From an uncultured Clostridia bacterium (lineage in GTDB: Bacteria > Bacillota_A > Clostridia > TANB77 > CAG-508): 6,086 bases of DNA. Shown piece by piece: positions 1 to 5,133 of the stretch. The notes below the pieces were generated by a model. That model was not told where the DNA came from and did no database searches. It was given only the letters and a program-made list of their open reading frames with translations. How positions within the stretch are numbered: position 1 is the first letter of the stretch; the number at the start of each line of letters is the position of its first letter. Position numbers and translations under genes: made by a program. The DNA lies in NCBI GenBank assembly GCA_944393165.1, contig CALXZF010000047.1, positions 1-6,086 of the forward strand, given 5' to 3'.

Positions 1-7
1 TTCGCAT
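1..7 (-). CDS. Start of an unidentified gene running off the left edge
   Basis: An ATG on the minus strand at 7-5 follows a strong AAGGAGGA ribosome-binding site (complement of 12-20, about 5 nt upstream). An extended -10 lies about 33 nt upstream. Only Met-Arg and one base of the next codon are visible, so the product cannot be identified. The repeats upstream of it (77-170) leave open that it is a transposase gene, but nothing in the coding part tests that. Confidence 0.45.
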
Positions 8-39
8 ATTGTCCTCCTTAGTTTTAAATGATGTTTTTA

Positions 40-48
40 ATTATATCA
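40..48 (-). promoter_or_regulatory. Extended -10 promoter for the left-edge gene
   Basis: On the minus strand TGA-TATAAT forms a perfect -10 hexamer (complement of 40-45) with an extended TGN element (46-48). No good -35 is seen at 17 nt, which is common for extended -10 promoters. The predicted leader is about 25 nt and holds the ribosome-binding site of the gene starting at 7. Confidence 0.5.
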
Positions 49-76
49 TTTAAGAGAACAAATATTTTTTAGTTGG

Positions 77-170
77 GACATTTTCTCATTTCTTTACTTA
101 AGACATTATCACATTTCTTTCATATTACCATAATATTTTTCAAAAACCCTTGTAATTTTCCCATTTTTAT
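77..170. repeat. Degenerate 19-bp direct repeats on ~25-bp spacing; possible IS end
   Basis: The first two copies, 77-95 and 102-120, match at 17 of 19 positions (GACATTTTCTCATTTCTTT against GACATTATCACATTTCTTT) and start 25 bp apart. A weaker third copy at 152-170 (about 14 of 19) starts 50 bp after the second. On the minus strand the units read like ATGnGAtAATgtC. Multiple short terminal repeats upstream of the first gene are typical of IS21-family ends. That assignment is inference, because no transposase residues are visible. The third copy overlaps the rpmB -35 region. Confidence 0.45.
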
Positions 171-178
171 GATAAACT
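150..178 (+). promoter_or_regulatory. SigA-type promoter for rpmB
   Basis: TTGTAA (150-155, 4/6 to TTGACA) is separated by 17 bp from TAAACT (173-178, 4/6 to TATAAT). An extended TGA precedes the -10 at 170-172. The predicted start near 185 gives a leader of about 38 nt before the rpmB ATG at 223. The -35 lies within the third degenerate repeat. Confidence 0.55.
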
Positions 179-222
179 TATAAATAGTCAATTTTATTTA
201 TGCAAATAGGAGGTGCAGAATC

Positions 223-421
223 ATGGCAAAATGTGAAGTTTGCGGAAAAACAAATGGAGCACGGAAATAAAATAAGTATAGCTCGTTCTCATGTAAGTAG
301 AAGAACATCTAGAACTTTCAAACCAAATTTAAGAAAAGTAAAAGCTGTAGTAAACGGTAACACAAAGACTATATCTGTATGTTCAAAATGCTTACGCTCA
401 GGAAAAGTTGTTAGAGCTTAA
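223..421 (+). pseudogene. rpmB: 50S ribosomal protein L28, one-base frameshift
   Basis: L28 is a small protein of the large ribosomal subunit. The ATG at 223 follows AGGAGGTG (208-215) at good spacing and encodes MAKCEVCGK, which carries the first CxxC of the zinc-binding form of L28. After an A5 run at 246-250 this frame reads 15 codons and stops at TAA 268-270. The rest of the protein continues in another frame to TAA 419-421, including HVSRRTSRTFKPN, a conserved L28 segment, and the second CxxC (VCSKC). Removing one A from 246-250 restores a normal 65-residue L28. The ATG at 200 opens the second frame but has no ribosome-binding site and would lack the first CxxC. A homopolymer sequencing error is the simplest explanation; a real frameshift cannot be excluded. 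The gene is monocistronic, with its own promoter and terminator. Confidence 0.88.
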
Positions 422-463
422 GTTATGAATAATCATAATTATATATATTTTATTACGCGTAAT

Positions 464-490
464 AATGTAGGTTTAATCCTACATTTTTTT
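464..490 (+). terminator. Intrinsic terminator of rpmB
   Basis: AATGTAGG (464-471) and CCTACATT (478-485) form a perfect 8-bp stem with a 6-nt loop, followed by five further T residues (486-490). It lies 43 nt after the rpmB stop. A separate 16-bp palindrome, TTATTACGCGTAATAA (450-465), overlaps its first two bases. Confidence 0.85.
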
Positions 491-615
491 ATTTATTATT
501 TCTAATTCGTAAATATCATTTTTTGAAGTATCAGTGCTAATTTATAATTATACTACTTTCGCAGATTATTTTTATCTATCTCTCTATACATATTTCCGTT
601 TTACCCATAATCAAT

Positions 616-644
616 TTCAAAGTTTTATTTATTTTTTGTATAAT
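616..644 (+). promoter_or_regulatory. Possible promoter for the dodecin-spoVA group
   Basis: TTCAAA (616-621, 4/6) lies 17 bp upstream of TATAAT (639-644, 6/6). The leader would be about 50 nt. The spoVA operon is normally transcribed in the forespore by SigG. A weak SigG-like pair is also visible further upstream (GTATC at 528-532 and TATACTA at 549-555), but I cannot choose between them. Apart from these sites, I see nothing else in 491-701. Confidence 0.35.
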
Positions 645-701
645 TTGAAAATTATTGGAAATTATATAAGTGAATTTATTTAAATTGGAGGTTGATTTTA
701 A

Positions 702-914
702 TTGGGTATAGAAAAACATTTAAGTATAACTGGAACATCAAATGTTTCTTGGAAAGATGCTGTTGTAAAGGCTGTTGCAGAAGCTTCTAAAACAATAGAT
801 TATTTAACATCTGTAAGGGTTCTTGACCAAAGGGCAAAAATTGACGGACATAAGCTAATTCAATATTATGTTGATTTAGATTTATCTTTTGTTGTAGATA
901 GAGATAGAGATTAA
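702..914 (+). CDS. Dodecin-family small protein
   Basis: This is a complete 70-residue dodecin-like protein. The start is TTG at 702, with GGAGG at 687-691; no better ATG exists in frame. The N-terminal KHLSITGTSNVSWKDAV and the following AVAEASKTI helix match the beta-alpha-beta-beta dodecin fold (beta 1 about residues 2-10, helix 16-31, beta hairpin 36-66). Dodecins form hollow dodecamers that store or buffer flavins or CoA-like ligands in the cytoplasm. The hairpin (VRVLDQRAKID) lacks the tryptophan that stacks on flavin in studied dodecins, so ligand binding is uncertain. The gene ends only 28 nt before spoVAC with no terminator between them, so it is probably cotranscribed with the spoVA genes, which suggests but does not prove a sporulation role. 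Confidence 0.82.
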   Translation: MGIEKHLSITGTSNVSWKDAVVKAVAEASKTIDYLTSVRVLDQRAKIDGHKLIQYYVDLDLSFVVDRDRD

Positions 915-942
915 ATTTTTTAAGAAAGGAATGATTTTAACT

Positions 943-1386
943 ATGAAAGAAATTGAGACAAAACAAGAATATTTGGATTATGTAGATAAAAAATCTCCCA
1001 ACTCCCCTATTTTAAAGAATTGTTTTAATGCTTTTTGGGTTGGTGGACTTATATGTTCTATAGGACAAATAATTTTTGATTTTTGCAAATATAAAGGACT
1101 AGAGGATACTGCATGTTCTACAATTGTATATATTACTTGAATTGGTCTTGCTGCTTTACTTACAGCACTAAATCTTTTTAATAAGATTGGTAAATTTGCT
1201 GGTGCAGGTTCACTTGTTCCTATAACTGGTTTTGCCAATTCCATAGTTTCTCCTGCTATATAGTATAAATCAGAAGGATTTGTAATGGGCGTTGGCGGAA
1301 AAATGTTTACTGTTGCTGGACCGGTACTAGTGTATGGTATTTCAGCTTCGGTTATTGTTGGAATTATTGCTACATTTTTTGTATGA
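943..1386 (+). pseudogene. spoVAC: Stage V sporulation protein AC, two in-frame stops
   Basis: SpoVAC is the inner-membrane channel subunit that helps load dipicolinic acid into the forespore and releases it at germination. One continuous frame of 147 codons, normal for the family, runs from ATG 943 (AGAAAGGA upstream) to TGA 1384-1386. It carries family segments FWVGGLICSIGQ, KIGKFAGAGSLVPITGFANS and YKSEGFVMGV. It is interrupted by TGA at codon 66 (1138-1140) and TAG at codon 107 (1261-1263). The TAG sits where homologues have Glu (LEYKSEG), consistent with a GAG to TAG change. The TGA falls in a hydrophobic stretch, possibly formerly Leu, Gly or Trp. There is no frameshift and conservation is good, so this is either a very recent pseudogene or sequence error. 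The ATG at 931 abuts the ribosome-binding site and was not chosen as start. Confidence 0.9.
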
Positions 1387-1409
1387 TTTTTTAATTTAGG
1401 AGGTTATAT

Positions 1410-2432
1410 ATGAGAAAATTAGGTAATCAAACTATTATGCTTGCAACTCCTCCATATATTGTAGAAACTTCTTCTATTGTTGGACCTAAAGAAGCTGAAG
1501 GACCTCTTGCAAAATATTTTGACCAATGTTTAGAAGATGAATTTTGGGGAGAAAAAACTTGGGAAAAAGCTGAAAGTAAAATTATTAAAGAGAATGTAAA
1601 TTCTGTTATAGCCAAATCTGGTGTGCCTAGTAATAGCATAGATTATTGTTTTGCTGGAGATTTATTAAATCAATGTATTTCTTCAAGCTTTGGATTGAGG
1701 GATTTCAATATTACTTTCTTCGGCATATTTGGTGCTTGTTCTACCTTTGTTGAAGGAATGGGGCTTGGAAGTTTGTTTGTAGACGGTGGAGCTGCCACAA
1801 ATGTTCTTTGTGCTACATCAAGCCATTTCTGTAGTGCAGAAAAGCAATTTAGATTTCCATTAGAATTAGGAAATCAAAGACCTCAATCTGCTCAATGGAC
1901 CGTAACTGGCTCTGGTGCTGCCATTCTTTCTAATAACAATCTAGGGAGAAAATGTCCTCAAATAACATATGTTACACCTGGAAAAATAATTGACATGGGT
2001 GTTAAAGATGCAAACAACATGGGAGCTGCTATGGCACCTGCAGCGCTAGATACATTGATTGCTCATTTGCAAGATACTGGCAGAAAGCCAAGTTACTATG
2101 ATGCAATAATTACAGGAGATTTAGGACATGTTGGCAAAGAAATATTAACTGAAATGGCTGAAACTAAAGGCTATAACATTAAAAATAATTATAATGATTG
2201 CGGTGTATTAATTTTTGATAAAGAGACTCAGGACACTCATTCTGGTGGAAGTGGTTGCGGATGTGTTGGTTCTGTATTTTCAGGATATTTTTATAAAATG
2301 CTAAAGGAGAAAAAAATCAATCGTCTTTTGTTAATTGCAACAGGTGCTTTAATGAATTCTACAAGCAGTCAACAAGGCGAAAGTATTCCTGGAATTGCTC
2401 ATGCTGTAGCAATTGAAAACTTAGAAAACTAA
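1410..2432 (+). CDS. spoVAD: Stage V sporulation protein AD (dipicolinic acid-binding)
   Basis: This is a complete 340-residue SpoVAD, a usual length. The protein has a thiolase/ketoacyl-synthase-like fold, binds Ca-dipicolinic acid directly and sits at the forespore inner membrane with SpoVAC and SpoVAE. Visible family features are GACSTFVEG with Cys110 at the former thiolase nucleophile position, the CATSSHFCSAEKQFRFP block (134-150), TGSGAA (166-171), ITGDLGHVG (234-242) and the glycine-rich HSGGSGCGC (277-285). AGGAGG (1398-1403) lies 6 nt before the ATG. It begins 23 nt after the spoVAC stop, so it belongs to the same transcript and would be translated independently of the lesions upstream. 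The reading frame shows no defect, in contrast to spoVAC. Confidence 0.96.
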   Translation: MRKLGNQTIMLATPPYIVETSSIVGPKEAEGPLAKYFDQCLEDEFWGEKTWEKAESKIIKENVNSVIAKSGVPSNSIDYCFAGDLLNQCISSSFGLRDFNITFFGIFGACSTFVEGMGLGSLFVDGGAATNVLCATSSHFCSAEKQFRFPLELGNQRPQSAQWTVTGSGAAILSNNNLGRKCPQITYVTPGKIIDMGVKDANNMGAAMAPAALDTLIAHLQDTGRKPSYYDAIITGDLGHVGKEILTEMAETKGYNIKNNYNDCGVLIFDKETQDTHSGGSGCGCVGSVFSGYFYKMLKEKKINRLLLIATGALMNSTSSQQGESIPGIAHAVAIENLEN

Positions 2433-2463
2433 TGCAAGCACTATATGGGTGCAAATAGGTTTA

Positions 2464-2505
2464 TAGGTTTCTCCTTAATCAAAAACCTAAATATGTATAT
2501 AAGGA
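2464..2505 (+). promoter_or_regulatory. Possible hairpin in the spoVAD-spoVAE gap
   Basis: TAGGTTT (2464-2470) can pair with AAACCTA (2483-2489) around a 12-nt loop. The loop begins with TCCTTA (2472-2477), which is fully complementary to TAAGGA (2500-2505), the ribosome-binding site of spoVAE. The sequence therefore allows the spoVAE site to be masked, but no experiment or comparison supports this here. Confidence 0.3.
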
Positions 2506-2515
2506 CTAAATTATT

Positions 2516-2902
2516 ATGGAATTTTTACAAAGTATAGATTGGATGCAAATGTTAAGATGTTTTGTGGTTGGAGGCCTTATATGTATTATAGGTCAAATAT
2601 TAATAGATAAAACCAAACTAACATCTGCGAGAATATTGGTTATATTTGTAACAGCTGGTGTAATATTAGGTGCTCTTGGAATATATCAATATGTAATTGA
2701 TTTTGCTGGTTGTGGTGCGACCGTTCCTTTATTTGGATTTGGTGCAAACCTAGCTAAAGGTGCAATTACAGAAGCTCAAACATCAGGTCTTTTAGGTGCT
2801 TTCATTGGAGGAGTAAAAGCTTCTGCTGGTGGAATTGCTGCTGCTATTTTCTTTGGTTATATTGCTTCATTAATCGCCAAACCAAAAATAAAGAAACAGT
2901 AA
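2516..2902 (+). CDS. spoVAE: Stage V sporulation protein AE
   Basis: This is a complete 128-residue SpoVAE (the SpoVAEb type), a small integral membrane protein of the dipicolinic acid transport complex. Hydrophobic segments lie at about residues 13-30, 39-58, 62-80 and 104-121, with a basic C-terminal tail (KPKIKKQ). The first segment, FVVGGLICIIGQ (16-27), is nearly identical to FWVGGLICSIGQ in SpoVAC, reflecting the known relationship of the two families. PLFGFGANLAKGAI (71-84) is another SpoVAE landmark. AAGGA (2501-2505) precedes ATG 2516. It lies 83 nt after spoVAD, the widest gap in the group, and is the last gene before a hairpin and a convergent gene. It is unlikely to replace SpoVAC, because intact systems carry both. 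Confidence 0.94.
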   Translation: MEFLQSIDWMQMLRCFVVGGLICIIGQILIDKTKLTSARILVIFVTAGVILGALGIYQYVIDFAGCGATVPLFGFGANLAKGAITEAQTSGLLGAFIGGVKASAGGIAAAIFFGYIASLIAKPKIKKQ

Positions 2903-2911
2903 ATTAAATAG

Positions 2912-2946
2912 GCGTGAACGAAATGGTCACTCCATTTCGTTCACGC
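2912..2946. terminator. Perfect 15-bp hairpin between convergent genes
   Basis: GCGTGAACGAAATGG (2912-2926) and its exact complement (2932-2946) enclose a 5-nt loop. It lies 9 nt after the spoVAE stop and contains the stop codon of the minus-strand nucleotidase (2941-2943), so both converging transcripts carry it. Neither side has a strong T tract; the minus-strand side (CTATTTAATTT) is the better one. It is a probable bidirectional terminator or 3'-end stabiliser. Confidence 0.65.
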
Positions 2947-3513
2947 TAGCTTACTCAATATATCATACCAGCTATATACTCTTGTTATATTTTTTCCTTC
3001 TATATTTTTATTATACGAATTGTCAAAACATAGAACTTTTACTTTGCTAGATATATCAGTAACATTTTTTGGTGAATCTTCTATCATCACATCAATATTA
3101 TTTTCAAGGCAATATGGTAATTTGCTTCCTTTTGTGAAGATTAATTTATCATAATTAATTTCATTTTTCCTAAGCCATTCTTTTACTATTTCTTGCATAT
3201 GCCCATAATATTCTTCTGTGAAGCCTTCTTCATTTCTTGCTGTTATGATGTATATTTCGTTGCTTTCCTTAAGTTTTGATATAACTTCTACCGCAAACTC
3301 TCTAGGCTTATATTCCATTGCATAATATGGTAAATATTTATTCCAAAATTTTTCAGCATCTACATATGATATTCCAAGTGCTTTATCTTCCCCATATTCA
3401 TCGTCTTTTATTTTATATTCTATTCCATTTTCATAGCAAAATTTTGTGCCATAATCTGCAACAAACTTTGCTGTATCTATTACAACTCCGTCTATATCTA
3501 TTCCTATTCGCAT
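2941..3513 (-). CDS. HAD-superfamily nucleotidase (YqfW / NT5C-like)
   Basis: This complete 190-residue protein resembles the 5'(3')-deoxyribonucleotidase-like HAD family that includes Bacillus YqfW. These enzymes remove phosphate from nucleotides through an aspartyl-phosphate intermediate; the substrate here is unknown. Motif I is IDIDGVV with Asp6 as nucleophile and Asp8 as acid/base. Motif II is the Thr of IITAR (Thr91). Motif III is probably Lys128 or Lys131 in TKGSKL. Motif IV is IEDSPKN (144-150) with metal-binding acidic residues. There is no signal peptide, so it is cytoplasmic. The ATG at 3513 follows AAAGGAGAG, and a full-consensus promoter lies about 50 nt upstream. It is transcribed alone, converging on spoVAE, and is unrelated to the adjacent operons as far as the context shows. 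Confidence 0.85.
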   Translation of the reverse strand: MRIGIDIDGVVIDTAKFVADYGTKFCYENGIEYKIKDDEYGEDKALGISYVDAEKFWNKYLPYYAMEYKPREFAVEVISKLKESNEIYIITARNEEGFTEEYYGHMQEIVKEWLRKNEINYDKLIFTKGSKLPYCLENNIDVMIEDSPKNVTDISSKVKVLCFDNSYNKNIEGKNITRVYSWYDILSKLA

Positions 3514-3562
3514 TAAAATTCTCTCCTTTTATTAAATATTTAACCTATATTACTTCATGTAT

Positions 3563-3591
3563 ATTATATTTTAGTTGTTTTATGCTGTCAA
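3563..3591 (-). promoter_or_regulatory. Full-consensus SigA promoter of the nucleotidase gene
   Basis: On the minus strand TTGACA (complement of 3586-3591), exactly 17 bp, then TATAAT (complement of 3563-3568): a 6/6 and 6/6 match. The start would be near 3556, giving a leader of about 43 nt. It lies just beyond the rplT-side terminators, so the gene has its own transcription. Confidence 0.85.
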
Positions 3592-3645
3592 CTAGTGTTA
3601 TTTTTCCAAAACTATCTTTTACACTAACTGCATCTCAAATACTAC

Positions 3646-3679
3646 ATAAAAAGGTTGGCAAAATTATTTTACCAACCTT
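3646..3679 (-). terminator. Intrinsic terminator of the infC-rpmI-rplT operon
   Basis: Arms 3667-3679 and 3651-3663 form a 13-bp stem with a 3-nt loop. Read as minus-strand RNA, the one imperfect position (3671/3659) is a U-G wobble, whereas on the plus strand it is a C-A mismatch. The stem runs into a U tract on the minus strand (CCTTTTTAT). Both points indicate it acts on the minus strand, about 80 nt after rplT. Confidence 0.78.
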
Positions 3680-3704
3680 CTACTAGGACATTTATACATA
3701 TTTA

Positions 3705-3737
3705 AAGGACAAAGGTAACTATATAACCTTTGTCCTT
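3705..3737 (-). terminator. Second hairpin downstream of rplT
   Basis: AAGGACAAAGGT (3705-3716) and ACCTTTGTCCTT (3726-3737) form a perfect 12-bp stem with a 9-nt loop, 22 nt after the rplT stop. The minus-strand T tract after it is weak, so it may act with the hairpin at 3646-3679 as a tandem terminator or protect the 3' end. Confidence 0.6.
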
Positions 3738-3758
3738 ATTAATATTTTTTCATTAACA

Positions 3759-4109
3759 TTATGCTTTTTTTGCTATTTCTGTAATTTCTGTAAATGCTTT
3801 TGGATCATTTACTGCAAGTTCAGCTAGCATTTTTCTATTTATTACAACATTAGCTTTTTTTAGACCAGCTATTAATTTGCTGTATGTTAAGCCATTCATT
3901 CTAGCTGCAGCATTTATTCTAGCTATCCATAATTTTCTAAAATTGCTCTTTCTGTCTTTTCTTCCTACATAAGCATACATTCCAGATTTCATAACAGCTT
4001 GTTTAGCCATTCTGAATCTATAATGTTTTGCTCCAAAATATCCTTTTGCTCTTTTTAATACTTTTTTATGTTTTTTTCTTGTAATTATTGCTGTTTTAAC
4101 TCTTGCCAT
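3759..4109 (-). CDS. rplT: 50S ribosomal protein L20
   Basis: This is a complete 116-residue L20, usual length. L20 binds 23S rRNA early in assembly of the large subunit and, in Bacillota and Escherichia coli, also binds its own operon mRNA to repress it. The N-terminal basic arm [21 protein letters not shown] is the extended rRNA-binding tail, and [13 protein letters not shown] (54-66) is the family signature in the globular domain. ATG 4109 is preceded by AAGGAAGGTG. It is the last gene of infC-rpmI-rplT, about 80 nt after rpmI, and is followed by two hairpins. The infC leader in this window has the architecture expected for L20 autoregulation. Confidence 0.97.
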   Translation of the reverse strand: MARVKTAIITRKKHKKVLKRAKGYFGAKHYRFRMAKQAVMKSGMYAYVGRKDRKSNFRKLWIARINAAARMNGLTYSKLIAGLKKANVVINRKMLAELAVNDPKAFTEITEIAKKA

Positions 4110-4154
4110 TTCTCTTATTCACCTTCCTTAAATTTTTCATTTTATATCTTTTCC

Positions 4155-4190
4155 AAATTCAAATCAAGACGCCGCTTTTCATTTGAATTT
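4155..4190 (-). promoter_or_regulatory. Hairpin between rpmI and rplT
   Basis: ATTTGAATTT and AAATTCAAAT (4181-4190 and 4155-4164) form a perfect 10-bp stem around a 16-nt, GC-richer loop (GAAAAGCGGCGTCTTG on the minus strand). It begins at the last base of the rpmI stop codon. There is no following U tract, so it is not an obvious terminator. It could affect mRNA processing or rplT translation. Confidence 0.4.
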
Positions 4191-4393
4191 TACTTTCCAT
4201 ATGGTAATAATCTTTTGATTCCTGCTTCACAAGTTTTGTCTGCATATGCATCCATAACTTTCCCTCTTGATTTTGCTCTTGAAGTTTTATTTGCAAGTAA
4301 ATGTCTTCTATTTGACTTTGTTCTTTTTACTTTTCCTGTAGCAGTATAACTATATCTTTTCTTTGCTGCTTTATTAGTTTTTAACTTTGGCAT
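4190..4393 (-). CDS. rpmI: 50S ribosomal protein L35
   Basis: This is a complete 67-residue L35, a very basic small protein of the large ribosomal subunit. The N-terminal MPKLKTNKAAKKRYSYTATGK matches the strongly conserved L35 start, followed by KSNRRHLLANKTSRAKSR and a C-terminal IKRLLPYGK. ATG 4393-4391 has AAGGAGG (complement of 4402-4408) 8 nt upstream. It is the middle gene of infC-rpmI-rplT, the usual order in bacteria. L35 and L20 synthesis is normally coupled by L20 autoregulation. Confidence 0.97.
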   Translation of the reverse strand: MPKLKTNKAAKKRYSYTATGKVKRTKSNRRHLLANKTSRAKSRGKVMDAYADKTCEAGIKRLLPYGK

Positions 4394-4443
4394 AATTTAT
4401 TCCTCCTTATGATTTTTATTATATAAAATATATTATTAATATA

Positions 4444-4501
4444 TTTATAAGCTTAAATTAATCTCATTACATAGCTTTGTTTTAGATAAGCTTTTTATAA
4501 A
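4444..4501 (-). promoter_or_regulatory. Imperfect hairpin between infC and rpmI
   Basis: TTTATAAGCTTA (4444-4455) pairs with TAAGCTTTTTATAAA (4487-4501), giving 12 bp with a 3-nt bulge and a loop of about 31 nt. It starts just after the infC stop. In Escherichia coli the L20 operator that controls rpmI lies in this part of the operon, so a regulatory role is possible. The stem is AT-rich and of uncertain stability. Confidence 0.3.
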
Positions 4502-4504
4502 GCA

Positions 4505-5020
4505 TTATTTTTCAACTTTTTTAGCTAATATAATGAACATGTTTTTCCCTTCCAATGTAGCTTTCTTTTCTGGAGCTGCAATATCTGATAAAGCTTCTAT
4601 GAATTTGTTTAAGTTGTTTTCACCAAGCTTTACATAGTTAAGTTCTCTTCCTCTAAATCTTACAGTTATTTTTACTTTGTTGCCGTCTTCAATGAACTTT
4701 CTTGCATTTTTTGCTTTAAATTCAAAATCATGTTGTTCAATGTTTGGTGTAATTCTAATTTCCTTAACTTCAAATACTTTTTGTTTTTTCTTAGCTTCTT
4801 TTTCTTTTTTCGCTTGTTCGAATTTGTATTTGCCATAGTTCATTATTTTGCAAACCGGTAGCTGAGCATTTGGTGCTACTAATACTAAATCTAACTTTTT
4901 GTCATAAGCCAAGTCTAAAGCATCATTAAGTTTCATTAGTCCTTTCTTTTCTCCATTTTCATCAATTACTTGAACTTCTCTTGCTCTAATTTGTTCATTA
5001 ATAGGTAATTCTTGTTTTAT
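4505..5020 (-). CDS. infC: Translation initiation factor IF-3, probable ATA start
   Basis: IF3 binds the 30S subunit, keeps it apart from 50S and checks start codons and initiator tRNA. From ATA at 5020-5018 the protein has 171 residues, the usual length. It begins KQELPINEQIRAREV, the typical IF3 N-terminus, with the family signature KIMNYGKYKFE at 58-68, a lysine-rich linker (about 69-82), and the C-terminal domain with IRITPNIEQHDFEFKAKNARKFI. I chose ATA because GGAGG (complement of 5029-5033) lies 8 nt upstream. The in-frame ATG at 5089 would add 23 unrelated residues, overlap the leader terminator and lack a Shine-Dalgarno site. Non-AUG starts (AUU, AUC, AUA) are known in infC and let IF3 limit its own synthesis. 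It is the first gene of infC-rpmI-rplT. It ends in TAA at 4505-4507. Confidence 0.93.
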   Translation of the reverse strand: MKQELPINEQIRAREVQVIDENGEKKGLMKLNDALDLAYDKKLDLVLVAPNAQLPVCKIMNYGKYKFEQAKKEKEAKKKQKVFEVKEIRITPNIEQHDFEFKAKNARKFIEDGNKVKITVRFRGRELNYVKLGENNLNKFIEALSDIAAPEKKATLEGKNMFIILAKKVEK

Positions 5021-5054
5021 ATAAAACACCTCCAAATAATATGTGCTTTTGCAC

Positions 5055-5085
5055 AAAAAAATTGATTTGTCACAGACAAACCAAC
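5055..5085 (-). terminator. Intrinsic terminator (attenuator) inside the infC leader
   Basis: On the minus strand GTTGGTTTGTC (5085-5075), loop TGT, and GACAAATCAAT (5071-5061) form an 11-bp stem with two G-U pairs, followed by a run of T (5061-5055). It lies 35 nt before the infC start and would stop transcription ahead of the operon. The 5' arm shares four bases with the predicted antiterminator pairing (5082-5089). Confidence 0.75.
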
Positions 5086-5103
5086 CCACGAATATTTACA
5101 GTT

Positions 5104-5128
5104 ATAACTAATTTTTAAAATTAGTTAT
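5104..5128. repeat. 25-bp AT-rich perfect inverted repeat in the infC leader
   Basis: ATAACTAATTTT and AAAATTAGTTAT flank a single central T. As RNA it can form an AT-only-loop stem upstream of the attenuator. It may be a structural arm of the leader; no other role is evident. Confidence 0.6.
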
Positions 5129-5133
5129 TCACA

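Noticed and set aside
77..170. CRISPR array
   Set aside because: There are only two or three degenerate units, with 6-bp gaps between the first two, no true spacers and no cas genes.
450..465. 16-bp palindrome TTATTACGCGTAATAA as an operator
   Set aside because: It lies after rpmB and overlaps its terminator, far from any start; the short palindrome is probably chance.
978..1244. Minus-strand open frame of 88 codons opposite spoVAC
   Set aside because: It mirrors the conserved spoVAC frame, has no ribosome-binding site and no recognisable product.
1138..1263. Stop-codon reassignment (TGA as Trp, TAG as Glu) to explain spoVAC
   Set aside because: TGA ends the nucleotidase gene properly, Trp is encoded by TGG in neighbouring genes, and no other in-frame TGA or TAG occurs in intact genes.
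1427..1639. Minus-strand open frame of 70 codons inside spoVAD
   Set aside because: It is a shadow of the intact spoVAD gene, with no ribosome-binding site.
3318..3686. Plus-strand open frame of 122 codons opposite the nucleotidase start
   Set aside because: The composition (Leu, Phe, Tyr, His rich) is typical of the antisense of AT-rich coding DNA. It crosses the nucleotidase promoter and the operon terminator.
4068..4349. Plus-strand open frame of 93 codons opposite rplT and rpmI
   Set aside because: It is an antisense shadow of two clear ribosomal protein genes and of the gap between them.
5021..5089. N-terminal extension of infC from ATG 5089
   Set aside because: It overlaps the leader terminator, lacks a Shine-Dalgarno site and does not resemble IF3.
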